Below are positions 34,489 to 44,893 of a DNA stretch of 64,000 bases, in pieces. Under the pieces are notes generated by a model. The model saw only the letters and a program-made list of their open reading frames with translations. It ran no database searches and was not told the DNA's origin. The translations under genes and the position numbers were made by a program. This DNA comes from Callorhinus ursinus (Eukaryota; Chordata; Mammalia; Carnivora; Otariidae), in NCBI RefSeq assembly GCF_003265705.1, contig NW_020312787.1, positions 9,685,867 through 9,749,866 on the forward strand, given 5' to 3'. The first letter of the stretch is position 1. Each line of letters opens with the position of its first letter.

Positions 34489-35012
34489 TGTTTCAACTGG
34501 ACTGGTCCATAGAGTGCCCAGATAGTTGGGCAAACATTTTTCTGGGTGTTTCTGTAAGGATGTTTTTGGAGAGATTAACATTTAAATCAGTAGACTGAGT
34601 AAAGCAGATTGCTCTTCCTGATATGAGTGGGCTCCATCCAATCAGTGGAAGGCTTGAATAAAATAAAGAGGTTGACCCCCAAGCCAGAGAGAATTCTTCC
34701 TATCTGCCGTCAAACTGGGACATTGGCTTTCTTTTGGTCTCTGCACTCAAACTGAAACATTGTTCTTTCTGGGTCTCAAGTTTGCCAGCCTTTGAACAGG
34801 AACTACACTACCCTATTGGTTCTCCAAGTTCTCAGGCCTTTGGACTCAGACTGGAACAAAACCATAAGGTGACTCCAACCTGTAGATGCACCCTGCAGAT
34901 CTTGGGATTTGTCAGCTTCCATAACTGTGTGAGCTGATTCCTTATAATAAATCTCTCCAAATATATACACATCCTATGGGTTCTGCTTCTCTAGAGAACC
35001 CTGACTAATACA
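34489..35012 (+). mobile_element. Solo LTR of MLT2 type (ERVL)
   Basis: About 520 bp that follow the MLT2 LTR: 'gcccagatagttgggcaaacattt', 'tgggtgtttctgtaaggatgtttttgg', 'ttaacatttaaatcagtagactgagtaaagcagattgc', 'gccagagagaattcttcc', repeated '...ggactcagactggaac' units, 'ccataactgtgtgagctg', 'ccttataataaatctct' (polyadenylation signal) and the end 'ctagagaaccctgactaataca'. No internal retroviral sequence is attached, and no clear TSD was found. Confidence 0.82.
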
Positions 35013-35130
35013 ACTACCATGAAATAAAAGAAATCCAGTCAACAGCAGGTTCACTTGCTTTATGTTTATGATGTCCCTGTTTCTACATACATCTAGGGAT
35101 TAAGGAACACATACAAATACTAGAATCCTG

Positions 35131-35253
35131 GGGTGCCTGGGTGGCTCAGTCAGGGTAGGGTGTGCAACTCTTGATCTTGGGGTTGTGAGTTCAAGCCCCA
35201 TGTTGGGTGTGGAGATTACTTAAAAATAAAATCTTTAAAAAAACAACAACCAG
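35131..35253 (+). mobile_element. Short older SINEC, plus strand
   Basis: Head 'gggtgcctgggtggctcagtcag', tRNA-like 'cttgatcttggggttgtgagttcaagcccc' and a short A-rich tail without the CT-rich body. Flanks atactagaatcctg (35117-35130) and atattagagtcctg (35254-35267) match at 12 of 14. Decayed TSD and short form indicate an older insertion. Confidence 0.88.
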
Positions 35254-35285
35254 ATATTAGAGTCCTGAAGAAAGTTGCCTGTTCT

Positions 35286-35424
35286 TGGGCACCTGGGTGG
35301 ATCAGTTGGTTAAGCATCTGCCTTCAGCTCAGGTCATGATCTCAGGGTCCTGGGATTGAGCCCCACGTCGGGTTCCTTGCTCAGTGAGGAGTCTGCTTCT
35401 CCCTCTGCCTCTCCCCTGCTCATG

Positions 35425-35455
<31 letters not shown>

Positions 35456-35475
35456 AAATAAAATCTTTAAAAGGA
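35286..35475 (+). mobile_element. SINEC, plus strand, with perfect 18-bp TSD
   Basis: Long Can-SINE with head 'gggcacctgggtggatcag', CT body containing a (CT)n run near 35426-35450 and (AAAT)n tail. Flanks aagaaagttgcctgttct at 35268-35285 and 35476-35493 are identical. Its upstream TSD copy directly abuts the decayed 3' TSD of the older SINEC to its left. Confidence 0.96.
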
Positions 35476-35493
35476 AAGAAAGTTGCCTGTTCT

Positions 35494-36329
35494 CCTAAAC
35501 CTGTCCACACCTCTGTGAATAGCCCTCCATTAAAGTCTCTTTATTTGAACCATTTGGGACAAATTCATTTGGGCCATGATACATCTCATTCTAGAATTCA
35601 ATGGCACAATTAAAAAAGAATAATGGATATATGAATGTTCTACCAAATTCACAAAGACAAGAGTGTTGTCTCCATTTAAAATGTAAAAGTCACAAGAAAA
35701 TTTCACTTCCATCCTAACAATGAATAAAAGCCTAAAATGGTCAAATAATCTATTCAATCATAACTTTTCTTAAAGCTATCAGAGCGCTGAGGTCTCCGAG
35801 GCAGCACACATGAATACACATGAATTATTTCACCTTTGGCAGAGCGTGGGAGGAGGAGGTAGCCCCCATAGAAATGAATAAGAAAAGAATTGGCTACGAT
35901 TTTTATAAATTCCTAAAGGCAAATGTGGGCTAACATATCAATTTACAATACCTGGAAGCCCCAGACATAAAGGAAGCTCACACCCAGTTTCAGAGTCTTC
36001 CTCTAGGAGCTCAAGAGAAAAACTGGGGGGAGGGAAGGAGACTGGAGAGACCTCCCCTCAGGGGTATCACTTTGCAGGATGTGATTTGTTGCCCGTTCTC
36101 CTGCACCCTTTTTCATGTAAAACAAAAACCTTAAGTTGCTGGATAGAGGCCGTGGCCTCACCTCTAAGGCCTCTGGCGGACAGATAACAAATAAAAGCCA
36201 TTTGCTTCTCGACAGCATGTCTTTGAGTGAAGACAACTTGAACAATACAATAACATTTCTGTGGAAAAAAAAAAAAAATCCAACACCACCCCAGAGCAAA
36301 ACTATATTTCTGTAGGTCTATCTCTATGT
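35494..36329. other. Non-coding, nothing recognised
   Basis: Overlapping minus-strand frames at 36003-36299 and 36067-36342 have no domain. An A-run occurs near 36265-36280. Confidence 0.5.
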
Positions 36330-36640
36330 ATATAATATGCACCCAAACTGAACTGGTAATTATAGTTAACCTTTATGGAGGAATGTGGAATTGGTAGTGA
36401 AGGGGGAGGGGGCTTGAGTTGTACTGGTGAGATCCAAATAAAGGCTATAATTTAGTAAATAGTATTTGACCAATGTTAATTTCTTGTTTTTGACCAATGG
36501 ACCATGGTTTTTATATAAGATGTTCACATTAAGGGAAACTGGGTGAAGGGTATATGAGATCTGTACTATCTTTGCAACTCTCCTGCAAATCAAAAATTAT
36601 TCCAAACTAAAAACTTCATTTAAAAGAAAAAAACTAAGCT
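36330..36640 (+). mobile_element. Old L1M 3' end, plus strand
   Basis: 'gatccaaataaaggctataatttagtaaatagtat', 'catggtttttatataagatgttcac', 'gggaaactgggtgaagggtatatgagatctgtactatctttgcaac' and 'caaaaattattccaaactaaaaac' match the 3' UTR end of L1M-class elements. Confidence 0.65.
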
Positions 36641-37180
36641 AGTACAGACATGAGATGTTTAATGGAATTTTTAAAAAGTGAGTTTGAGATGAACATATCA
36701 TGATTATCTGGAATTATCTTCCTAGTTATTGCAAAACCTTTACCAAAATGAGACAACTTTTTGGAAAGCTTATAAGTCAAGGCATTAAAATGACAACAAT
36801 AATCAATGAAACGTTAACTGTTTCTTTTAGAAGTATTTAAAAAACATACTAAAAATATGAAAATTTGAAGCTATGAGACTCAGTCTCATGGATAATAACC
36901 TTAATGTTAAGAAAAATTATCTTTTTCCTGAGACTTAATGGCAATCCACTTAATGGAGAAGCCATTCAAGGAGTCTGATGGAGTTTTTTAAGTCAATTTA
37001 TGGTTCAGATGAGTTTACCATATAGCTAGTGACAGCCATGTCAAACAAACAAGCCAAAACACAAAAACTAAGTGAGAAAAAAGATAACATTAATTTTTGA
37101 AAACTGATAAATGATTTGGAAATTCTCAAAATGACTTGATGAATAATTTGTGGTACATGTCATGTTACTTGATTAAAAAT
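36641..37180. other. AT-rich non-coding DNA
   Basis: No gene or confident repeat. Confidence 0.5.
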
Positions 37181-37192
37181 AGTTTTTGCCTT

Positions 37193-37390
37193 GGGGCGCC
37201 TGGGTGGCTCAGTCGTTAAGCGTCTGCCTTCGGCTCAGGTCATGATCCCAGAGTCCTGGGATCGAGCCCCGCATTGGGCTCCCTGCTCCGCAGGCAAGCC
37301 TGCTTCTCCCTCTCCCACTCCCTCTGCTTGTGTTCCCTCTCTCGCTGTGTCTCTCTCTGTCAAATAAATAAATAAAATCTTAAAAAAAAA
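37193..37390 (+). mobile_element. SINEC, plus strand
   Basis: Near-consensus long Can-SINE ('ggggcgcctgggtggctcag', '...tgcttgtgttccctctctcgctgtgtctctctctgtc' and (AAAT)n tail). Flanks agtttttgcc (37181-37190) and agttttgcc (37391-37399) are a short TSD differing by one T. Low divergence suggests a young copy. Confidence 0.95.
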
Positions 37391-37399
37391 AGTTTTGCC

Positions 37400-38170
37400 A
37401 TAAATACATCATCATCATATGGTTACATTTGAAAAAAGGGGGATTATATTTTTAATTGTATTATTTTTACTATAATTTATATTATAGAACTGGTTTCTAA
37501 GTATTTTGAATATTAACTCTGTTTACAACCCTTATATCCATTTATCTCGAAGACAGTTGGAAATTGGATTTCTAATCCTAACCATGTGAAACTTTTGTTT
37601 ATCACTGAACCTCAAGGGCTATGGTGAGAATTGCAAAAATATTCTGGTAACAAAATTGATTAAAAATTTAAAATAAACCTGTATTAGATAGCAATTTTAG
37701 CAAGAGAGACTACCATAAAATAACATAGTAAGTATTAAAATCAATTTCTAATCCAACTTTTTGGAAGTTGGAGACTAAGGGAGAATAGAAGCTCTTTGGT
37801 AAGCATGGCACAGCAGGAGCCAATTCTTCTGCTGTAAGACCAAAGGCAGGAAACATAAGGAAATAATAATGATTGTGTGGTGAAACCAATTTAAATTTCT
37901 TTTAATAAAATTTTGTACCCAAATCTTCAGCCCTTTATGTCCCATCTCCAGAAATGGCTCTGGAAAGAGCCAAGATAACAAAGCAACATGAATGACATGT
38001 ATAATACAACTAAGAAATCATTTTACATCAAGAGCCAGATTCCAATCATGCAATAAAAAAAGTCAAGAAATATACTGAAAAAATTTGAAACTTTTTTGAA
38101 TAGAAAGAAAGAACTGCTCTGGTTGGCTGGAGATGGCTAAAGGAGCCCACCTTCTTTATACAAACTCTTG
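37400..38170. other. AT-rich non-coding DNA
   Basis: No gene seen. Bases 37500-37640 have a faint MIR resemblance that I do not call. Confidence 0.45.
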
Positions 38171-38310
38171 AATAGTAACTTCCATTTTTGTAGGAACTCC
38201 ATAGATCCTTAGGAGAACCGATGCCGTAAGAAATTAATCAATTTCACAAGGCAACATAGCTAATAAATACAGAGCCCTGAGTTTCAGTTCAACTTGGGAA
38301 GACTCCAAAT
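38171..38310 (-). mobile_element. Possible MIR remnant, minus strand
   Basis: 'aatttcacaaggcaacatagctaataaatacagagccctgagtttcag' fits the complement of the MIR region around 'cacagctagtaagtggcagagccaggattcga'. Diverged. Confidence 0.45.
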
Positions 38311-38479
38311 CTCGTGTTCTTTCCTCTACCCAATATTTTCAAACTGGCTTCTTATTAAAATCAGAAAACTCCTAAAACACACTGTTGTTCATGCTTACCT
38401 CAAGATTCTAATTAAATTGGTCTGGGAGGAGTGCCCTTTCTCATTTGTTTTTCTTTTTGCTTTTTTAAAAAGCCCCGCA

Positions 38480-38688
38480 TGGGACGCCTGGGGTGGCTCT
38501 GTTGGTTGAGTGGTCGACTCTTAATTTTGGCTCAGTTCCTGATCTCTGGGTCATTGAGATCGAGCCCCGCATTAGCTCCACGCTCAGCAGAGTCTGCTTA
38601 AGATTCTCTCTCCCTATGTACAACCCCACCCCCACCCCTGCTTTCTCTCTAAAATACAATAAATAAATCTTAAAAAAATAAAAAAGAT
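38480..38688 (+). mobile_element. Diverged SINEC, plus strand
   Basis: Head 'gggacgcctggggtggctctgttgg', 'gatcgagccccgcatt', then a C-rich body and a tail 'aataaataaatcttaaaaaaataaaaaag'. Flanking aaaaagccc at 38467-38475 and 38689-38697 is a short probable TSD. More diverged than the long young SINECs. Confidence 0.86.
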
Positions 38689-38697
38689 AAAAAGCCC

Positions 38698-39180
38698 TTC
38701 AGATGATGCTTCTGTACAGCCAGGGGAAGAACCACTGCTCTATGTGTGCTGACTCTTGAAACCCAAAAGCTGTCAAAAAATTCATAGTAATATTATGGGC
38801 ATGCAGTTTTCACATTTGGTTGTATGTTATTGAAGAATCAATGAAATAGCTCATTTTGATCAATTCAAATACCTATACTGAGTTGAGGGATTTTCTTTGT
38901 TTAGAGCTCATTCATTCAGTTAATCAGAGAAGGTTTTCCTTGTTAGTAATTATGGGGTTATAGCTTAAATAACAGAACGTGTGATCATTGGACTTGAATG
39001 GCTTTTTTGCCCTAATAGGATGATAATGATTAAGGGCTAATCTAACACCTGCTATGGACTTTTCATCAGAGATTGTCAATGAATACCATCAAGTTCACAA
39101 CTAGAACAGGACTTCTGTGTAATAATCAGATTAAGAATTTGACCCTTATAAAAGTCTATTAATACCACATATGTAGTATT
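38698..39180. other. Non-coding, nothing recognised
   Basis: AT-rich with no exon or repeat seen. Confidence 0.5.
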
Positions 39181-39390
39181 TACAGAGACCTTACTCTGGC
39201 AGACACGGTATTAAAAATTTTAGCGATTACTTGCTTACTCCTCCCCACATCCCTGCGAAGTAGTATTATTACTTTTATTTTACACAGGGAGTTCACACAA
39301 CCTGCTCAAAGTCTCACAGCTGGAAGGTGGAGCCAGAATTCAAACCCGGGTCAGTTTGACTTGAAAGCCAGTGCTTTTAAATCTTGATTT
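39181..39390 (-). mobile_element. MIR SINE, minus strand
   Basis: 'cccacatccctgcgaagtagtattattacttttattttacacagg', 'caaagtctcacagctggaaggtggagccagaattcaaacccgggtcag' and 'agccagtgctttta' give a good complement of MIR over its core and 5' part. Confidence 0.75.
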
Positions 39391-40046
39391 TTTTTTTACT
39401 GGTGAAATATCAAACATGATATGAACGTAATAATAACCCTTCGATGAAGTTTAAAATGGGAGAACATTTGTGCATCATCCCCTTCCTCCTGTTCTAGCTG
39501 CATGTAGCTGCAAGAGCTAAAAACTTTCCATCTCTATGAGAATCAGCACAGAATGTAAGGTCTGGAATCGCTCTGCTGTTCTGGCCAGAATTCCCAGGTG
39601 AGTCCCTGGGCCACTGATCCCCAGACTCCAGCATCAACCCCACACAGGTCCCTGGGATGCTGTGTGAGGTCACCTACCTGAGCATGAGCATCAGATGAGC
39701 AAAGCTCCAAATTATCTGCTCTTCCTCTCTGCCTCCACCGCCCCACCCCCACCAACTCTCCTGTCTGGTGTACCAGTCCCAAGTCAGGCTTCACCAAGGG
39801 TAACTATAACCTTTAGGTGTGGTGACTCACGTTTTTCAGGGGGGACATCCAGCTAGCTGACAAACCATTGCTGGCTCCTCTCTCCCACAAGTTTGTTAGA
39901 AAAAAATCCTAGCATGTTTATGTTCGGCAGATAAAATATAAGTTGCCTAGTTAAATTTGAATATCATATAAACCAGAATGATTTTTTAGTTTAAGTATGT
40001 CCCAAATATTGCATAGGACACACTTACACTAAAAACTACTTATTTG
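39391..40046. other. Non-coding, nothing recognised
   Basis: The minus frame at 39543-39797 has no recognisable domain. Confidence 0.5.
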
Positions 40047-40057
40047 CCTGACATTCT

Positions 40058-40072
40058 TTTTTTTTAAAGATT

Positions 40073-40124
<52 letters not shown>

Positions 40125-40288
40125 TTGAGAGAGAGAGAGAGAGAAAGAGAACACGAGCAGGGGGAGCAGCAGAAGGAGAGGGAGAAGTGGGCTCCCTGAG
40201 GAGCAGGGGGGCTCGATCCCAGGACCCTGGGATCATGACCTGAACTGAAGGCAGACGCTTAACTGACTGAGCCACCCAGGGGCCCCTT
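40058..40288 (-). mobile_element. SINEC, minus strand, with expanded tail
   Basis: Complement of a Can-SINE whose tail has expanded to a tetranucleotide microsatellite (40070-40123). Head complement 'gactgagccacccaggggcccc'. Flanks cctgacattct at 40047-40057 and 40290-40300 are identical. Confidence 0.95.
40070..40123. repeat. (TTTA)13 microsatellite in SINEC tail
   Basis: About thirteen uninterrupted TTTA units followed by a (GA)n run. This is an expansion of the usual (AAAT)2-4 SINE tail and is probably length-variable. Confidence 0.96.
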
Positions 40289-40300
40289 ACCTGACATTCT

Positions 40301-42190
40301 AATTTAACTGGGTGTCCTGTACGTTTATTTGCCAAATCTGACAACGTTAGCACACATAGTCACCAAGATCAGGCAGGTCTGAGCATCAAGGTAGGAAAAA
40401 GGAGATGAAAAATCCACTCTTGTCATAGCAGAATACATACAATGAAGGTTCTAATAGAAAACTTGACTTTGTAACAGAGTTTTCTTGTTTCCGTGTCAAA
40501 CTTTTATAAGCATCAGTGAAAATTGGCTTAATTATCTTAAAGTGATAAAACATGCCACAATTTGTCTCTCTCCTTTATACCTTGATATACCTATATCTCT
40601 CCTTATACCTTATAGTAAAATTGTTTTACTACATCAGAAATGCTTTTCTTGTGCTTTTCTTTCTGATTGCAACCTCAGATGAGTTTTTCTTTTCTTTTTT
40701 AAATTCTATGAGACCTAGAACCAGAGGGTAAAGAAGAAAAGTCCTTGACAGCGCCATTATCAAAATAATGTATTTATGATATATAATATAACAGCAGTGG
40801 AATTTGTTGTCTAGAAGTGCTAAGAGATTTTAGAGCAGTTTTCTAATTCTTGCAACATTCCTTTGCAGGGACTATCACTGTCTGGATGTTCCAGATAGAA
40901 AAATGTAAGTGCAGATAATTACCTTCTTTGTCCAAACAAGAAATTTGGGACACCACGTGTTAGCCACAAGCTCACTACAACCTCCTCTGCCCAGGAACTT
41001 AACTCCTGGCTTCCCAGCCTCATGAATCCTTGTCCAATTGTTTAGAGTTACTAAACAGTTAATGTAACCAAAAATTAAAAACCGAAAAAAAATCTGGTGA
41101 TTTTAGAAAAGTGTCATGACTATTTCATAACTTGTCAAGTTCCCACGGGGAGGAGGGAAGAGAGTGAGAAGAGCAAATTCAGCACTTCTTTGTAGTTCAA
41201 ATATAAAATGTGTCTTGCCCTCAAGTGACTCGTGAAAAATAAAATTAAATCTGATATATGCAAACTAGCACTGGTTTTTCAGGCTGGATAAATTGCAACT
41301 TGTTTTTCCTGACACTATCTTTCCATCTATTACAGTGCTCAGCCTTCCTTCGGCTTGGCTAGATGACAAGTGGTTTGAGCGTCCATACTGTTTTTGATAA
41401 TGTGTTCACGTGACTCTTTCTACTGTTCTAAAGTGCAAATGTCCCCAAGTCCGTAAGTGGCACATAATGTTTCACAGTGAATCGGGGCTTTCATCAGGAA
41501 GCCAATGACCCAAATTGGCGTGTTTGTGAACATAGTCCATCTACACGAGCCTTTTAATAAAGGAGGCCTTTGGAGGTGCTGGGGGAGGGGGGTGGATGGT
41601 GCAGGAAAGAAGTATACCACAGACAATTTACTGTGTAAGCATGAGTCTTTTCAGCAGGATCCCTGCACGAGAATTACCCGTAGACTGAGTAAATCTAGAG
41701 ATTAGTCTGTGGTGTCTTTTGTGTACTAAAATGCAGCACATTTTTTCCAGGCCTAAGCCCTTTCCTGAAAATGGGTTTCTAATATTATGTCTAAATTCCT
41801 TGTTCACTGAACCTATAAGGAACTTACGGAGCAATGGAATTAAAAGATTAAACCTCCAGCCACTTGTGCTAAGTCTTTAAATACCTTATGGAGCCCAGTT
41901 TACATAGCAACCCAGTCTACAATGGGAGTTGCACAACTCAGTTGCTTTTGGAGAGTCTTAGAGACTCAGGTGTTAGGAGAATTTTTTCTGCCCTGCGTTC
42001 CTATTGCAACCACAGGCCCAGGGGCATTAGAGTTCTTCCTCGTGCACAGCGTTAAGGTTTCCCACACGGCTGTACCTAGTTAAGCTGTGTATAGGTTTCA
42101 TTTTAAATATTACCCGGTGACCACGCATGATCTTGGCATGGAAATAAGGTCCTCTTCAGACATCATGGGCAGCTTCCTGAGTAATCTCAT
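40301..42190. other. Non-coding, nothing firm recognised
   Basis: About 1.9 kb with no confident repeat or exon. Frames at 41420-41626 (minus), 41505-41705 (plus) and 41628-41834 (minus) overlap on opposite strands. Confidence 0.5.
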
Positions 42191-42194
42191 CTCA

Positions 42195-42430
42195 CAGCGT
42201 GTCAGAACTGGATAGAGCTTTAGAAATAAATACATGCCAGCTAATTTTTATAGATGAGAAAAATGAGGCCTAGAAGAGTTAACAAGAACAAGAACAAGAA
42301 CAGCAACAACAGAACAACAATAAATAGTAGTAGTAATGACTAACATTTGTTGAGCACTTTCTCCATGCTGGAAACAACTACTCTTCGTGCATGATTTTTT
42401 TTTTACTTCTCACCGCAGGCCTGTGAGTTC
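42195..42430 (-). mobile_element. Two MIR-like remnants around a simple repeat
   Basis: Bases 42240-42285 ('tttttatagatgagaaaaatgaggcctagaag') and 42335-42430 ('gactaacatttgttgagcactttctccatgctgg...ctcaccgcaggcctgtgag') are two different complementary MIR segments in an order that does not fit one element. A CAAGAA/CAA-rich simple repeat (about 42282-42325) separates them. Confidence 0.5.
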
Positions 42431-42629
42431 TGTGTTAATATTTTCCTTAATACGTGCTTTTGTACCACAGCCTTTCCTTCTCTCCTGGGGTGGGGGTGGG
42501 AGGGGGGATCATCAGTCCAGCATGTCTTCCCTCTCTCTCCTATATGGTCACTTATTAGCCATCCATTAGATCATGCCCATTAGAAGGCAAGCATGGTGTT
42601 ATTTCTTTTCCTTGAAAGGACTAAATAAC

Positions 42630-42820
42630 AGGGGTGCCTGGGTGGCTCAGTCAGTTAAGCATCTGCTTTCGGCTCAGGTCATGTTCCCAGGGTCCTGGGA
42701 TCGAGCCCCACACTGGGCTCCCTGCTCAGTGGGGAGTCTGCTTCTCCCTCTCCCCCTGTCCCTCCCTCTGCTCATGCTCTTTCTCTCTCTCAAATAAATA
42801 AATAAAATCTTTAAAAAAGA
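42630..42820 (+). mobile_element. SINEC, plus strand
   Basis: 'ggggtgcctgggtggctcagtcag', 'gggatcgagccccacac', CT-rich body, (AAAT)n tail. No clean TSD was found. The frame at 42573-42797 is SINE read-through. Confidence 0.95.
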
Positions 42821-42849
42821 ATTAAAAAAATAAAAGACAAAACAACAAA

Positions 42850-43125
42850 AGAAAACAACAAAGCCTTCTCCTTACTCTAGTTCCCTTACTGACTACTGTC
42901 CTTTCTCTTGTTCCTTTCTGTGGAAAAACGCCTTGAACTAGCATTCAGCTCAGCCAATTCTTCTCAGTCCATTTCTTCCAGCTAGGTATGTGCCCCCACT
43001 GCTCTGCACAAACCCCTCACGTGCAGGTCACCAGTGGCCTCCATCCATGCTACTAAAGCCTGGGGCCAACTTTCAATTTTCATCTCACCTGACATGACCA
43101 GCAGCTTTTGACAAAATTATAGCCT
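42850..43125 (+). mobile_element. Possible ancient CR1/L2-like LINE fragment
   Basis: 'ggtcaccagtggcctccatccatgctactaaa' and 'catgaccagcagcttttgacaaaattatagcc' resemble the reverse-transcriptase motif-A region of old LINEs (D-x-S-A-A-F-D), here out of frame by one base. The assignment is tentative. Confidence 0.35.
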
Positions 43126-44252
43126 CCTTCCCTCATGTTTTACCCGCCTGGGATATTGCCCCCATCTAAAACAGAGTTTGACTCCTGGTATCAACTCAAA
43201 AAATATTTGTTATATTGGGCCTCCCACAAATTTTCATATGTTTTGGTTAGATTTTCATTCAATTCAAAATATCTTCTAATTTTCTGTGTCTTTTTCTTTG
43301 ACCTAGGAGTTGTATAGAAGTGTGTAGTAGGATTTCCAAGTATTTAGGGATTTCCAGATAGCTTTCTGTTATTGATGTCTAGCGAAATTCTGTTGTGGTC
43401 AGAGAATATACTTGGTATAATTTTAGTTCTTTCCATTTTTTTGAGATTTGTTTTATGGTCTGTCTTGATGAATGTTTCATGTGCACTCGAAATGAAATGT
43501 GTATGCTGCTGTTATTAGGTGGAGGGTCCTATAAATGGCAGTCATGTTGAGCTGACTGATACTGTTGTTCTATATCTTTATTGATTTTTCTATCTCTTTG
43601 TTCTGTTGATTATTGAGAAAGGAATGTTAGAGTCTCCAATTATTATTGTGGATTTATTTATTTTTCCTTTCAGTTCTGTCAGTTATTGCTTCATGTATTT
43701 TGACTCTTTGTTGATACACACATAAACACTTAGTGATATTATGGCTTCTTGATAATTGACCCCTTCATCATAATGTAGTGTCTCTCACCCTTGATAGTAT
43801 TACTTGTTCTAAAATTGACTTTGTCTGATATTAATATAACCACTGCAGGTTTTTGAATAATTAAATGTGAATAGTATATCTTTTCTCATCACTGTACTTT
43901 TAGCCTACCTATGTCTTTATACTTAAAGTGGGTTTCTTGTGTAGCATATGGCATACAGTTGGATGTTACTGTTTAATTCAATCTAACAATCTGCCTTTTA
44001 ATAGGAACATTTAGTCATTTCATATTTAATGTAATTATTGATATAGTTGGAGTTAAATTTACCATCTTTTCATTTGTTTATCTCTGTTCTTTGTTCTTTT
44101 TCCCTCTTTTCTTGTCTTTTTTATTATTTAAATATTTTTTCATAATTCCATCTTATGTCCACTTTTTAATTTTTCTAGTGATTGCTTTAGGGTTTACAAT
44201 ATCCATCTTCAACTTATCACGGTTTACCTTTGGTCATTATACAACTTCTCTT

Positions 44253-44446
44253 TTTTTTAAGATTTTATTTATTATTTATTTGAGAGAGAGAATGAGATAG
44301 AGAGAGAGAGCATGAGTGGGGGAGGGTCTGAGGGAGAAGCAGACTCCGCTGAGCAGGGAGCCCGATGCGGGACTCAATCCCGGGACTCCAGGATCATGAC
44401 CTGAGCCAAAGGCAGTTGCTTAACCAACCGAGCCACCCAGGCGCCC
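44253..44446 (-). mobile_element. SINEC in old L1, minus strand, perfect 15-bp TSD
   Basis: Complement of a long Can-SINE ('aagattttatttattatttatttg ... gagccacccaggcgcc'). Flanks tatacaacttctctt at 44238-44252 and 44447-44461 are identical and belong to the L1 sequence, so the SINE came later. Confidence 0.96.
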
Positions 44447-44655
44447 TATACAACTTCTCTTAAAGTGTAAGAACCTTGAAATGTTGTCAATCCCTTTCTC
44501 ACTCTCTTCTACTTCCTCCTCCCATATTATTGTTGCCATACATTTTACTTCTCACATAACCCACTATAGTTACTATTTTGCTTCAGATCAGGGGGACAGC
44601 AAAGTATGATCTGCAGTCCAGATCCTGCCCAGGGCCTGCTTTTATACAGCCTGTG

Positions 44656-44685
44656 TGTTTTTTTTAAAGATTTATTTATTTATTT

Positions 44686-44716
<31 letters not shown>

Positions 44717-44893
44717 CAAGAGCAGAGTGTGCAAGAGAGAACACTGGGGCGGGGAGGGGCAAAGGGAGGAGGAGAAGGAGAAGGAGACTCCCCGCTGAGC
44801 AGGGAGCCCAATGCAGGACTCCATCCCAGGACCCTGAGGTCATGACCTGAGCTGAAGGCAGACACTTAACTGACTGAGCCACCCAGGCACCCC
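44656..44893 (-). mobile_element. Second SINEC in old L1, minus strand
   Basis: Complement of a Can-SINE with an expanded (GA)n tract at 44691-44716 and a GGA-rich middle. Head complement 'gactgagccacccaggcacccc'. No clear TSD. Minus frames at 44676-44882 and 44680-44865 are SINE read-through. Confidence 0.94.
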
